Shown here piece by piece: positions 43,970 to 55,700 of a stretch of 64,000 bases of DNA (within the stretch, counting starts at the first letter, position 1; each line of letters starts with the position of its first letter). The notes under the pieces are model-generated. The model made no database searches and was not told the DNA's origin. It saw only the letters and a program-made list of their open reading frames with translations. The DNA lies in NCBI RefSeq assembly GCF_008086545.1, contig NZ_CP043026.1:186001-250000 (forward strand), in the 5' to 3' direction. A program made the translations under genes and the position numbers. Source of the DNA: Spiroplasma chinense. Its GTDB lineage: Bacteria; Bacillota_I; Bacilli_A; Mycoplasmatales; Mycoplasmataceae.

Positions 43970-44174
43970 AATAATCGTTGTAATCTTTGACAGAATAATT
44001 CTTTTCTTTATCTTCTAACATAGCCACAACATTATCTCGAGAACTTAAAGCTGTCACTTTAAGTAATATTTTTTGTCCAGTTTGACTTTGTTGTATTATT
44101 TTTTTAGTTTCTATCAAAGGAACTGGACAAGAAAACTCTCGTAAATCTTTTTCTATAATTTTATCAATTAACAT
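43947..44174 (-). CDS. YedF N-terminal (TusA/SirA-like) domain protein
   Basis: 75 residues with the TusA-type fold. LREFSCPVPLIETKKII carries the family Cys-Pro motif; the Cys is the likely selenium or sulfur carrier. In clostridia it is fused to the DsrE-like half. It overlaps the end of selA and the start of the DUF3343 gene, so selD-selA-yedFN-DUF3343-yedFC form one compact operon on the reverse strand. Confidence 0.85.
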   Translation of the reverse strand: MLIDKIIEKDLREFSCPVPLIETKKIIQQSQTGQKILLKVTALSSRDNVVAMLEDKEKNYSVKDYNDYYEISFTV

Positions 44175-45543
44175 TATTTATCACCTCAACCAGTCTTTCT
44201 ATTTCATGTTCTTGTATAGTTTTAAAGTCTATAATTAAACTTTTATTTTGTAGTTTGCAAATGATAGGAGTTGGCAGTTTGTGAAACAAATCATTTATTT
44301 TGTTTAATGAAAAATCTTTATAATTAACTTTAACAGCTCAACTTTCAATTTCATCACCAGGCAAACTTCCTCCACCAATTGTTGCTTGTGAATTTATTTT
44401 TTCAAAACTAAACAAACTTTCATGAGTAAGTTTTAAAAACAAATCTACTCTTTTTTCAACTTCTTTAACACTTTCACAAATCATTTTAAGAGTAGGGATA
44501 TTTTTAATTGCAAGTTCTTCGTCTTTGTAAAGAGATAAAGTTGCTTCTAAAATGGAGGTTACCATTTTACTGGTCCTTAACATTCTAAATAATTGATTTT
44601 TTTTGATTTTTGCAATCAATTCTTTTTTTCCAACTATTATTCCAGCTTGTGCTGATCCTAGAAGTTTATCTCCTGAAAACAAAACTAGATCAGCACCATC
44701 TTGTAAAGAATCTTTTACAGTATTTTCTTTTGTTAGTTTTTGATTGTATCTGGTTAAGTCAAATATAGTTCCGCTTCCCTGGTCTTCAACTAAATAAATC
44801 TTGTCAGTTTTTAATGGGGCCAGTTCTTTGATTGAAGTTGTGTGACTAAAACCAATGATGTCATAATTTGATTTATGAATTTTTAACATCATATTTGCTG
44901 AAGGTTCTTCTTCAATTGCAAGTTTATAATCATTTTCGTAGGTTTTATTTGTAGTTCCAATATCAACTATTTTGGCCCCACTAGCTTTTATAATTTCTGG
45001 AATTCTAAAGCTACCACCAATTTCAACATTTTCTCCTCTAGAAATAATTATTTTTTTATTTTTTGATAAAGTATTTAAAACTAAAAACACAGCACTAGCG
45101 TTATTGTTCACAACACAAGAAGCTTCACATCCAGTAAGTTCTTGTAAAATCTTTTCTAGATGTTTTTCTCTATTACCACGTTTTTGAGTTTCTAAATCAT
45201 ATTCCACATTAGCGTATCCTGAGTTTATCTCTATAAAATTTAATAAACTTTCTCTTGGTAAGATACTTCTTCCTAAATTAGTATGAAGTATTACTCCTGT
45301 TCCATTAATTACTTTTCTTAAAGAGTAACTATTCTTTTGGTCTAATGTTTCAAGGATAGCTTTTATAATTATTTCGTTATTTATTTCACGAATATCTTGT
45401 TTTAATATCTTTTGTCTTAAATCAGCTAAAGTTTGATTTAAGACAAATCTTTTATTTACTTCGTCTAAGGGATAATTTTTAATCTCGCTATGATTCAAAA
45501 GTTCTTGAACATTTGGTATTTTTCTCAAAAGTTCTTGACTCAT
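44161..45543 (-). CDS. selA: L-seryl-tRNA(Sec) selenium transferase SelA
   Basis: 460 residues, full length. VINGTGVILHTNLGRS is the family signature and SGDKLLGSAQAG holds the PLP-binding Lys (about residue 290). It converts Ser-tRNA-Sec to Sec-tRNA-Sec using selenophosphate, as a cytoplasmic homodecamer in bacteria. The stop is TAA right after a TGA (44164-44166) that was probably the ancestral stop. It begins 1 nt after the selD stop. Confidence 0.95.
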
Positions 45544-45544
45544 C

Positions 45545-46531
45545 TTAATCGTTCACCTCAATTGCTTTTTCTCTTTTATTTCCAACTACTCCAATTTGTC
45601 AAAAACATTTTTTACTTTCTTCATCCATGTTTGCTCAAGTTTCTGAATCAACTGTTCCAAGTAAACCACCAGAAGTTTGAGGGTCAAAGAATATTTCTTT
45701 TTGCCCAAAACTTGGTTTGAATGAAAAAGATATCTCATCTTTGTAGTTTCTTCTGTTATTTGCAATTGCACCATTTAAAAAGTATTGATCTAAATATTGC
45801 AAAGCATTTCCTACAATTGGTAAGTTTTCAATAGCTATTTGTGCGCAATAAGATGAACCCATCATTTCAAGTAAGTGACCTGCAAGTCCAAAACCTGTAA
45901 CATCAGTTAAAGCAGAAAAGTTATATTTTACTGCGATTAATGACGCTTCTTTGTTTGGAGTTGTCATTCATTTTAATGCCTCTTTGTAGTCTTTGGTATC
46001 AACCATATCTACAGTTTTGGCAGCAATGATGGTTCCAAAACCTAAAGGTTTTGAAAGTACTATTACATCTCCAATGTTTGGTGTGTTATTTTGTTTTAGA
46101 TCCTTATTATTTACAAAACCTGTAACACTTAAACCACAAATCAAATCGTTTGTGATAATGGTATGACCTCCTTCAATCCTTATATCCAAAGGATTTAAAA
46201 TTGAAATCATGCCCTTTATAATTTCTGCTATTTCTTCATCTGACATTTCATTTGTAACTGTCAAAACAGATAAAGCAAACTTGGGGGTTGCTCCCATTGC
46301 ATATATATCACTTATAGAGTTGCAAGCTGTTATTTGACCATAAATATAATAGGAATCAGATATTTGTGGAAAATAGTCGATTGACTCTACTAAACTTGTT
46401 CCATTTCCAAGATCATAAATACTACAGTCTTCATTATTCTTTAATGAAGAATTTGATAGCTTTAAAATCTTTTGTAATCGTTTATTGTCCAGTTTTGCGC
46501 TACATCCTCCCATACAATTAATGTTATTCAT
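45545..46531 (-). CDS. selD: Selenophosphate synthetase SelD
   Basis: 328 residues, full length. The N-terminal catalytic Cys and Lys are seen in GGCSAK (Cys10, Lys13); here the residue is Cys (TGT), not Sec, unlike some clostridial SelD. ESIDYFPQI, ACNSISDIYAMG, EGGHTI and FDPQTSGGLL are the ATP-binding signatures. It makes selenophosphate from selenide and ATP for SelA. Three internal TGA codons are Trp. First gene of the reverse operon. Confidence 0.95.
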
Positions 46532-46597
46532 TTCGTTTCTCTCTTTCTTTACCTTATTATTTTACTTAAAAAAAGGTAAAAATTCTTAATAAAATTC

Positions 46598-46632
46598 CAT
46601 AATTTAGAATTTTCTCTAAATTATGCTAAAAT
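46598..46632. promoter_or_regulatory. Palindromic operator-like site and promoter between divergent selenium operons
   Basis: CATAATTTAGA (46598-46608) and TCTAAATTATG (46615-46625) form a perfect 11-bp inverted repeat with a 6-nt centre. TGCTAAAAT (46624-46632) directly behind is an extended -10-like element for the forward operon. Confidence 0.5.
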
Positions 46633-46639
46633 AAATTTG

Positions 46640-46924
46640 AAGAGAATGCGTATTAATGAAAGAAAAAAGAAAGTGAAATTAGTTTTTTAAACTATTTAAT
46701 TAATATGAAAGTGAAAATGATAGAAAGCAAAAAATACTGTTTTCTGTTTTCAGAAAAAGTATTTCATTTTGAAAGAATTTTATTTATAAAAAGGATTAAA
46801 AAGCGGCATTGCCTGAGTAATGAATTTTTTGTATGCTTAAAAAGTGCTGTCAAGGCTTAAAAAAACAGCACAATTGTAATAAGTTACAAATCTCTTATTA
46901 AGAGATTTAAGATTGGAGAATTAA
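46640..46924 (+). promoter_or_regulatory. Long structured leader upstream of the CoA-disulfide reductase gene
   Basis: No gene is seen. Three hairpins are visible: 46732-46764 (14 bp with one bulge, loop TTTT), 46844-46871 (GTGCTGT with ACAGCAC) and 46888-46908 (AAATCTCTT with AAGAGATTT) immediately before GGAG (46915-46918). The segment 46801-46875 is richer in GC than its surroundings. It may be a cis-regulatory RNA; no known riboswitch class was recognised. Confidence 0.4.
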
Positions 46925-48586
46925 ATGAAAAAAATAGTGATTATTGGTGGAGGAGCTGGAGGAGCTGGAGCTGCTGCCAAATTAAGAAGATTAGATGAAA
47001 GTTCAGAGATTAAAATTTACGAAAGTTGCTCTTATGCTTCGTACTCAAATTGTGGTCTACCTTATTATTTTTCAGGTAAGATTAAAACTTTTGAGGCTTT
47101 AATTTTAAACCCTGTAAGTGTTTTAAAAGCAAACTATAATATCGATACCTTTGTAAATCATCAAGTTTTAGAAATAAAGAATGATGACAAAAAAGTTGTT
47201 GTAAAAAACTTAAAAACACAAGAAATCTTTGAAGATAATTATGATGAATTAATAATAGCTCCCGGTGTATTTGCAAACAAACCAAATATTCCAGGAATTG
47301 ATGAATCAAATAATATTTTTGTATTGAAAAACCCAGATGATGTTAAGGAATTTGATGCATTTGTAGCAGATAATTTTGAACCTAAAAATGTAGTTGTAAT
47401 TGGTGGAGGGTTTATTGGACTTGAAATAGCTGAAAACTTTATACACAGAGGTGTAGAAAGTGTAACTATTGTTGATGGTGCAGACCAACTTTTTGCAACT
47501 TGTGATAAAGATATTGCAGCTTTTGGACATAGATTATTAATTGAAAATAACATCAAATTAAAATTAAACACAAAAGTTAAAGCATTTAAAAACCAAGGAA
47601 AAGAAATCGAATTAGATAATGGTGAAATTATCAAATCTGATGTTACTTTCTTAACAATTGGTGTTGAAACTAAAACTGAAATGTATGAAAATATTGGTTT
47701 AAAAATAGGAAAAACTAAAGGGATTATAGTTGATGAAAAACAAAGAACCAATATTGAAAATATTTATGCAGTTGGTGATGTTGCAGAAACTTTTGATCTT
47801 GATAAAAAACCAGTAAGAGTAGCACTTGCAGCTCCTGCTTCTAGACAAGCAGTTGTTGCTGCAAATACCATTTATGGAATTGAAGACACTTACAAAGGTA
47901 GTCAAGGAACAAATGCAATTACTTTATTTGACCACAGTATTGCTTCAATTGGAAAAACAGAAAAACAATTGAAAGCTGATGGAGTCGAATATCACAAAGT
48001 TATAAGTACAAAACCACAAAAATTAGCATTACTTGGTGGTACTTACATTTGACTTAAAGTTTTATACGACAAATCAGGACATATATTTGGTGCACAAGCA
48101 TTTGGACCAAGTGGAGCTGAAAAGAAAATAAGTTATATGGCAATAGTTATGTATGCAAAACAAACTATATTTGACATGGTTGAATACCAAGTTGCATATA
48201 ATCCTTTAATTGATGTATCATTTGATGCTATGAATATGGCTGGAAGAATGGCTAGATTGGAACTTTCAAAACAAGTAGAAAATGTTTGTTTTGAAGAATT
48301 AGAACAACATTTTAAAGATGGATGACAAATAATTGATGTTAGAAATCCAGGTGAATTAAAAAATGTTGGAGAATTTGATAATGCTATAAATATTCCATGA
48401 TCAAAATTGAGAGAAAATTTAGATAATCTAGACAAAAATGGTAAATACATTATGGCATGTAGAGTAGGAATGCGTTCATACAATGCAACAATGTTATTAA
48501 AAAATAGTGGATTTGAAAACGTAAAAAATTTAATGGGATCATATGACATATGATACACAAACAAACATTTTAGAGATATTAAATAA
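46925..48586 (+). CDS. CoA-disulfide reductase-like flavoprotein with C-terminal rhodanese domain
   Basis: 553 residues. FAD-binding GGGAGGAGAA, active-site Cys in YSNCGLPYY (about residue 43), NADH-binding VVIGGGFIGLEIAE and FAD motif VYAVGDVAE-like IYAVGDVAE make a CoA-disulfide/per- or polysulfide reductase. Residues about 455-553 form a rhodanese domain with active Cys in ACRVGMRS. Next to yedE and the sel operon, it may reduce or transfer selenium species, which is inference. Expressed from a long structured leader; GGAG precedes the ATG. Confidence 0.9.
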
Positions 48587-48606
48587 AAATAAGGAGATAT
48601 AAATTA

Positions 48607-49872
48607 ATGAATAAACAAGAAAGAATTAAGATAATTCTTGGATGAACGTTATTTGCTGTGTTTATAGCGTTTATCCTACAATGATCATATGCAAAGGCAT
48701 ATGATGATGCACAAAGAGGAAGCTATATTATAAGAATGTGCTTAGGTATAGCTTTTGGATATATTTTAGTTAGAAGTAATTTTGGATTTGCAGGACCAAT
48801 TAAAAAACTTGTATATAACGGTGATGGAAAACAAGCGAGAGCAATGATTTTATTAATGATGCTTTCAACTGTAATTATTGGTTGTTTCTTCTTTGCTCAA
48901 AAAAGCTTAGATAAACAAACAGGAACAGCAATAGGTTGAGGGTCAATTCTTGGGGGATTGATGTTTGGTCTTGGTATGATGTACGCTGGTGGTTGTGCTA
49001 GTGGAACACTTACAGCAGTAGGGACTGGGGTAGTAACTTCAGTATATGTATTATTTTTCTTTATAATGGGAGCAAACGTTGGTTCAGTTATAAATACACA
49101 AATTACAAAAAATGCAGAATGATGAAATTGAACTACTGCAGAGCAGTCATTTTATGGTAATAAATTTGGTTCAAATGGATTAATTTGAGCTATAGTATTA
49201 AATCTAACTATCTTTGTAGTATTCTTATTTATTGTTAAAGGTGTAGAAATTTATAGAAATAAAAAAGGTACTTTTACAGTTACAAATTTACCTAACGATA
49301 ACAAAAGAGAAGAAGAACTTCAAGAAAAATACTTCCAAATGTTTTCTTTAAGAACTTACTTCTATTTATTCCAAAAAAGATGAAATTGATTAACAGGTGC
49401 TCTTTTATTAGCGTTGGTTTTAGCTGGATGTAAATTAAGTGGTAACATGCCAGGAATTATTGGAGGAGCTGGAAAACTTGGTGAATGATTAATGTATTCA
49501 TTAGGTTGAAAAGATATCTTAAAATCTGGTGCAACTACTGGATTTGGTAAAGCACAAATTCACCCTTTACAAGATCTTGCAATTATTTTCAATGTTGCAG
49601 TATTTGCAGGAGCACTATTCTATCAATTAACTGCAGGTAAAATGAAATTCTCAAACTTTAAAAAATGAACTTGAAAAGAATGAGTTTTCTTACCAATGGC
49701 AGGATTAGGAATGGGAATTGGAGCTAGACTTGCTGGTGGATGTAATGTTGGTGCGATGTGAGCTGGTACTTCTTCTCTTTCTGCACATGGATTTATGTTT
49801 ACAATCTTTATGATTGGTGGGGGTGTTGCTGGAGCAATGCTACTGAAAAAAAGTAAATTTATTTGTAGATAA
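48607..49872 (+). CDS. yedE: YedE-family selenium/sulfur transporter
   Basis: 421 residues with about ten membrane segments and two YeeE/YedE repeats. Each has the signature Gly-Gly-Cys: YAGGCASGTLTAVG in the first and LAGGCNVGAMWAG in the second. YedE is the selenium-linked member of a thiosulfate-transport family and is thought to import a selenium compound. AAGGAG precedes the ATG; it is 20 nt behind the rhodanese-fused flavoprotein. Confidence 0.9.
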
Positions 49873-49880
49873 AAGAATCA

Positions 49881-49914
49881 AAAAACACAATTACAAGCTA
49901 ATTGTGTTTTTTTA
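49881..49914 (+). terminator. Terminator of the yedE operon
   Basis: 12-bp stem AAAAACACAATT/AATTGTGTTTTT, 7-nt loop, T run. Confidence 0.88.
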
Positions 49915-50067
49915 GACCCATTTTACTTGTGTGCTATTTATTGTACTTGTTTTTGTTTATTTAATGCCTATAATTAAAATCATAACAATGTATGAATTAT
50001 TCTTTATTAACAAAAAAGATTCAAGAAACATTTGGATAAGAAAGTGTTTCTTGAGAAAGTGGACAAA

Positions 50068-50283
50068 ATGAACTATTTCTTATTTACTTTTTTTCTTTTT
50101 TCTCAGTCAATCGCAAGTTTCATATACACAATTAAAAAATCTACTAAATATACATACAGTTGAATTGATGGTGTAGTATGAAAAAAGAAAAAGAAGAGGA
50201 AGAAGATATTTATTAAAAAGATAAATTATTCTAAAACCTGAGTTAAAGATACTTTTAAATCATTTAAATTTAAAAATAAATAA
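50068..50283 (+). CDS. Possible small basic membrane protein
   Basis: 71 codons in code 4: a hydrophobic N-terminus (FLFTFFLFSQSIASFIY) and a very basic tail (WKKKKKRKKIFIKK). Two TGA-Trp codons hide it under the standard code. The ribosome site is weak. It stands alone between two terminators and could be chance or a remnant. Confidence 0.35.
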
Positions 50284-50431
50284 TGGTGTTTACAGTATAT
50301 TAGGTTAATTAAAACAAAAAATCTACTTGTCTAATTAGTAGACTTTTTTTCTGCAAAATAAAAAAAATAAAAAACATTTTATTATTTATTCCTTTATAAT
50401 TATTTTGATAAATTCGAATAGGAGATACTAC
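50284..50431 (+). promoter_or_regulatory. Terminator and promoter region before the pot leader
   Basis: A hairpin TCTACT/AGTAGA with T run (50316-50350) is followed by AT-rich sequence leading to the leader ORF at 50432. Confidence 0.5.
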
Positions 50432-50557
50432 ATGAAACTGATTAAATCGATAAATATTTCACAATATATAATCACTGAATGGTTAGATGTAGTTATCACC
50501 AGAACCGAATGATTTGAAAAGATACTCGAGACTGAGATGCTCTCCCTGATTGCGTAA
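50432..50557 (+). CDS. Possible leader peptide upstream of potA
   Basis: 41 codons starting at an ATG with well-spaced AGGAG (50420-50424), one TGA-Trp, ending TAA at 50555-50557. The stop lies within the hairpin GCGTAAT/ATTACGC (50552-50575) and 57 nt before potA. The arrangement suggests translation-controlled expression of the polyamine importer, but the peptide has no telling composition. Confidence 0.4.
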
Positions 50558-50614
50558 TATAATAGGATTACGCGATTACAATCATATATTTGATTATTTA
50601 GAGGAGAAACACTG

Positions 50615-51673
50615 ATGAAACAAAATAACAACATTTTAGAAATTCGTAATTTAACAAAAACTTACGATGGAAAAGTTGTGTTGAAAGGTGTAAGTTTTAA
50701 TGTCCATGAAGGAGAATTCATAACTCTTTTAGGACCTTCTGGTTGTGGAAAAACCACAACATTAAATATAATTGGTGGCCGTGAAAAACAAGAAATCGGA
50801 GATTTGTTATTTGAAGGAAAGGATTTAACTCCTATCCCAAGTAATAAACGTCAGATTAATACAATTTTCCAAAACTATGCACTATTCCCTCATTATGACG
50901 TATATGACAACATTGCCTATGGATTAAGAATTAAGAAAATGAAAGAAGACTTAATCGAAAAAGAAGTTATGAAGTACATTAAAAAATTCTCACTTGAAGG
51001 ACATGAAACTAAAAGAGTTCATGAATTAAGTGGGGGACAAAAACAACGTGTTGCTATAGCTAGAGCACTTGTTTTGAAACCCCGAATTTTACTTTTAGAT
51101 GAACCAATGTCAGCATTAGACGTACAATTACGTAAAAGAATGCAAAATGAATTGAAAGATCTACAAGAAGAAATTGGAATTACATTTATTTTAGTTACTC
51201 ATGATCAAGAAGAGGCTTTAACTCTAAGTGATAGAGTTGTTGTTATGAACGAAGGGGCAATCCAACAAATTGGAACACCAGAGGAAATTTACAATGAACC
51301 AGAGAATAGATGAGTTGCAAACTTTATTGGAGTTTCAAACATCATTGATAATGGAGAAATGGTAAAAGACCTATTGGTAAAATTTGATGGAAAAGAATTT
51401 GAGTGTGCAGATAAAGGATTTGGGGAAAACGAAAGTAATATCGATATTGTAATAAGGCCAGAAGACATTAAAATTGCAGAACCAGGAAAAGGATATTTTG
51501 ACGGAATTGTTGAAAACATTATCTTTAAAGGGGTTCACTATGAAATCACAATTAAATGTGAAAATAGAACTTATACAGCTCACACAACTGAATATCATGA
51601 CTTTGACAAAAAAGTTTCAATTAAATGAGACGCAAGCGACTTACATGTAATGTGAAAGGAAATTGATGAATAA
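50615..51673 (+). CDS. potA: Spermidine/putrescine ABC importer ATPase PotA
   Basis: 352 residues. Walker A GPSGCGKTT, Q-loop FQNYALFPH, signature LSGGQKQR, Walker B LLLDEPMSALD and switch His THDQEEA; the C-terminal regulatory TOBE domain follows. It powers polyamine import through PotB and PotC. GAGGAGAAAC precedes the ATG. It overlaps potB by 8 nt. Confidence 0.95.
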
Positions 51674-52712
51674 TTCAAAAGACAATCCAATCGTTGATGA
51701 TATCGCATTGGACTTTCAAGAACCAACTGTTGTAGAAGAAAAAGACAACATTGATATTGAAACTGAACTTGAAGCTATTGAAGACATTGAAGCTATCGGA
51801 ACAAACGATGAACTTGTTTTCAAAGACATCAGCTTAAAAGAAAAAGTCGCTAACTTTAAAATTGTCAAATCTTTAAAAGGAAAGATTTGACCAATAATGT
51901 TGCCATTTATTTTAACTATGGCTATTTTAGTAGTACTACCATTAATTGGAATTATTTTATTTGCAATTATTGAACCTTCAGGGAACAGTACTAAATTTAG
52001 ATTAGATTTATCTAATTTTTCAAGATTCTTTACTTCAGGAAGTATTATGTCTGTTTTAGGACTTTCAATGCTTTATGCAGTAATCTCAAGTATTTTAACT
52101 ATTGCTATGGCATATCCAATTGCTTTAATGATGGCAAACTTGAGAAACAAAATTATGGCAAAAAATATTTGAGTTATTTTAACAATGCCAATTTGAATTA
52201 GTATGATCTTAAAAATCTTAGGATTAAGAAGTTTATTCTATCTATTAGGAGGAACTGCTCTGGGAACTCCATTTGCAGTAATTTTAGGAATGGTATATAT
52301 GTTTTTACCATTTGCTTTAGCTCCAATTTATAATGGACTTGAAAATCAAGACCCTGTTTTTTATCAAGCAGCACTTGATTTAAAAGCATCAAAAGCAAAA
52401 GCTTTTTGACATGTAACATTTAGACAATCACTTCCAGGAGTATTTGCAGCATTTACACTTGTAATTGTTCAAGCATCAACTGCTTTGTTAATACCAAGAT
52501 ATATGGGTGATGGAAAAATTAACTTAATACCAACCATTATTGAAAACTACTTCTTCAAAGGAACTGACTTTGGATTTGGAGCAACAGTTGCTGTTGCATT
52601 GGCAATATTATTATTTGCTATAATGGGGGTTACAAAATTAATTTCTAATAAATTTGAGATAAGGGGGTCAAGAAAATGAAAAGGTTCTTCAAAGCAAGTT
52701 ACTTCGCAATAA
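51666..52712 (+). CDS. potB: Polyamine importer permease PotB
   Basis: 348 residues. An unusual acidic cytoplasmic N-terminus of about 75 residues precedes six membrane segments; EAA-type coupling loop YQAALDLKASKAKAFW. Start ATG 51666 (a TTG lies one codon before) after AAGGAAA. The frame reads through TGA at 52677-52679, which overlaps the potC ATG as ATGA and was probably the ancestral stop; code 4 extends the protein by 12 residues to TAA at 52710-52712. Confidence 0.9.
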
Positions 52713-55700
52713 TATTACTTTTAATTTATGTGCCAATTGCTGTAATGATCATATTTTCATTCAATAGTGGCTCAAACCTTAATAGATTTGAAGGATTTAG
52801 TTTAAAATGATATTCTTCATTCCTTGCAAACTCACCGTTTGTAAAATCAATCATAGTTTCATTATTTGTAGCTATGATGTCAACTATAATTTCTATAATA
52901 ATTGGAATGTTAGCAGTAATTGGGTTGGCAAAATCAAGAAGAAAAGTTAGAGATAAATGAGTTAGAATAGCTAACATTCCATTGGTTAATGCTGATGTTA
53001 TTACAGCTGTTGGATTAATGCTAATCTTTATTTTCTCTGGAATGAAATTTGGAATAGTTTCATTATTGGCAGCACACGTTTCATTTAACGTACCTTACGT
53101 TATTGTTACAGTTCTTCCATTTATGTTGAGAATAGACAAAAATCTTTTAGATGCTTCTAAAGATTTAGGTTCAACTCCAACAAAAACATTCTTTAAAGTA
53201 GTTTTACCAATTCTTTTACCAAGTATTATTACTGGTGCTGCAATTTGTTTTGCAATGAGTTTTGATGACTTTATTATTTCTTACTTTACTGGAGGAGATC
53301 AAACAAACGTTTCAACATTCATATATACTGCAAAAAGAATGCAACCTTATATTAATGCTTTTGGAACTATTTTAGTTGCAGCTATTATTTTTATTATTTT
53401 AGTTTGAAATGCAATTGAAATTGGAGATCAAAAATCTACTTTAAATAAAGAATTGTTAAAAAAAGGTGATTACAAAATTAAATTAAGAACTGCTCTTGAA
53501 AATAAAATTGCAGTTTGACAAGCATGTATTGATACAGAGTTAAAAACTAGAAGAAGTAAAAATTTATTTAAATGAATGAAATACAATACATTACAACTTC
53601 AAATTAAAAGATTAAATAGCAAAAACAATAACTCAAAAATTTCAAAACTAGAATGAAAAAAAGCATTATTAACTGATGAAATTAAAGAGGAAAAAAGATT
53701 TAAAACAATTCATGCAAAATTAGTTGAGAAAAAAGCTCAAATCGAGTTAAAAATTTCAAAATTAGATAATGAAAAGAAAATTAAAAAATTAGAATCAGTA
53801 GTTTACAAACTTGATAAAAAAATTGATAAATATCAAGGTGAATTAGATTGAATTGCAAACAGAGATGAAATTGCAAAGGAAAAAGCAAGTCATGTTTTAG
53901 ACCAAATCAATACTTTAAGAGTTGAAATGGATGCATTAGATCAAAATGATAAAAAACAATTAAACTGATATAAAAAGAAAATAGCTGTCTTAGAAACAAA
54001 AAGAAGTGAATTAATTGAAGGAAAAGTTAATTTAAAACTAAGAATGACTATTGAAAAATTAGAAGTTTTAAAAACTAAAAACGAAGAAATCTCAAGAGTA
54101 AAATATGAAGAACTTCAAAAACAAAAAGCTTTAGTTTTAAAACAAGTATCAATTGTAGAATCAATAGATAAAAAAATAGCAAAACTTGAAGCGAACAAAG
54201 AAAACATTGAAAACTTCAATGAACAATATGATATTTTACAAGCTGAAAGAAAAGAAAAAATGGAACTTGTAAAAGATGCATATTATGGAAAAATTGAAGC
54301 TGCGAAAGCTAAACTAAATGATATTCAAGAAGAGACAACTAAAAAAATGAAAAAACACTTCCCTGATGTGCTTGCAGAAGATTATGTAGCACCAAAAGGA
54401 AGATGAATAGCTAAAAAATGAAAACCAATTACAATGGGAACAATTTTAGTATCTTCATTCTCTTTAATAACAACAGCATATATCATGAACAACATTTATG
54501 ATTTAGTTGTTGGTAACTGAGGAAGTTACATTGACATGGACGTTATTACAAACTTTGAAAAAGAATATGGTGTTAAAGTTAACTACCAACAATATGATTC
54601 AAACGAAAGTTTATATAATAAAAACTATACTTTTAACTATGACTTAATGGTACCAAGTGATTATATGGTACAAAAAATGGGTAATGAAGGTCTATTACAA
54701 CCTATCAAATGAGAATGTCTACCAACAGTTGACAGTTCAAGTTGATATAATGGACCAAGTAGTTGTGATTTAGATATTAACAACGACCCAGAATACGAAG
54801 CAAACACAATTAATGAAGCTCTTGTAAATGAAGTAATGGCAGACATTAAAATTACAGATGAAGAGGGAGACAAAACTGCAATTGATTATTCAATTCCTTA
54901 TATTTGAGGAGATGTTAGATTTGTATTTAATACAACAAATTCAAGTCTAATGACATGATTAATTGACAAAGGAGTTGTAAAAACTTCTGATGACCCAATT
55001 CATGATGACACAAACGGATATATCGTTGATGAAGCAAGTCTTTCTTGAAGTTTACTTTGAGAAGCTGCAAATAAAGGTTATAACCTAGCATTAAACGAAG
55101 ATCCTAAAAATGTATTTATGTATGCATTTGAAAAACTATATGGTAATGTAAAACCAGAAGATTCAAGTGAAGTTAACGGATTGTCAAAAAAACAACAAGT
55201 TGACGCAGCTGCAGCGGAAGTTAAAACTTTATTGGCTCCAAAAAATGTTGGAATTTATGGGGACCAATTAATTGATAAAGTAGCTATTGGTGACTATGAT
55301 GTTGCTGTTATGTATAATGGTGATGCTATTTGAGCACTTTCAGAAGATTATGAACCAGAGGGTGACGAAGATGAAGATGCACCAGCAGTAGAAGAAGAAC
55401 CAACAGTACCTGGAGAAGAAGAAGAATGATCTCTAAAAGGGCTTACAGGGGTTCCTGAAGCTAATGTGGAAACTGAAGGTTTTGAAGATAAAATTCAAAA
55501 CACAAACATTTGAACAGATAACATGGTAATTAGCAAAAAAAATAGAAACTTAAGATTAACTTACGATTTCATTAACTACTTATTAAAAGAAGATAATCAA
55601 TACTTAATAGTTGATGAAACAGGGTCAACAAGTCCTTTAGAAAACATTATTGAAGGGGTTATGGAACCCGATGAAGACACTGGTGAATACTACTTTGGAT

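Noticed and set aside
49990-50178. Alternative forward frame starting at the ATG at 49990
   Set aside because: It has no ribosome site and a low-complexity product; the overlapping frame from 50068 is slightly better but itself weak.
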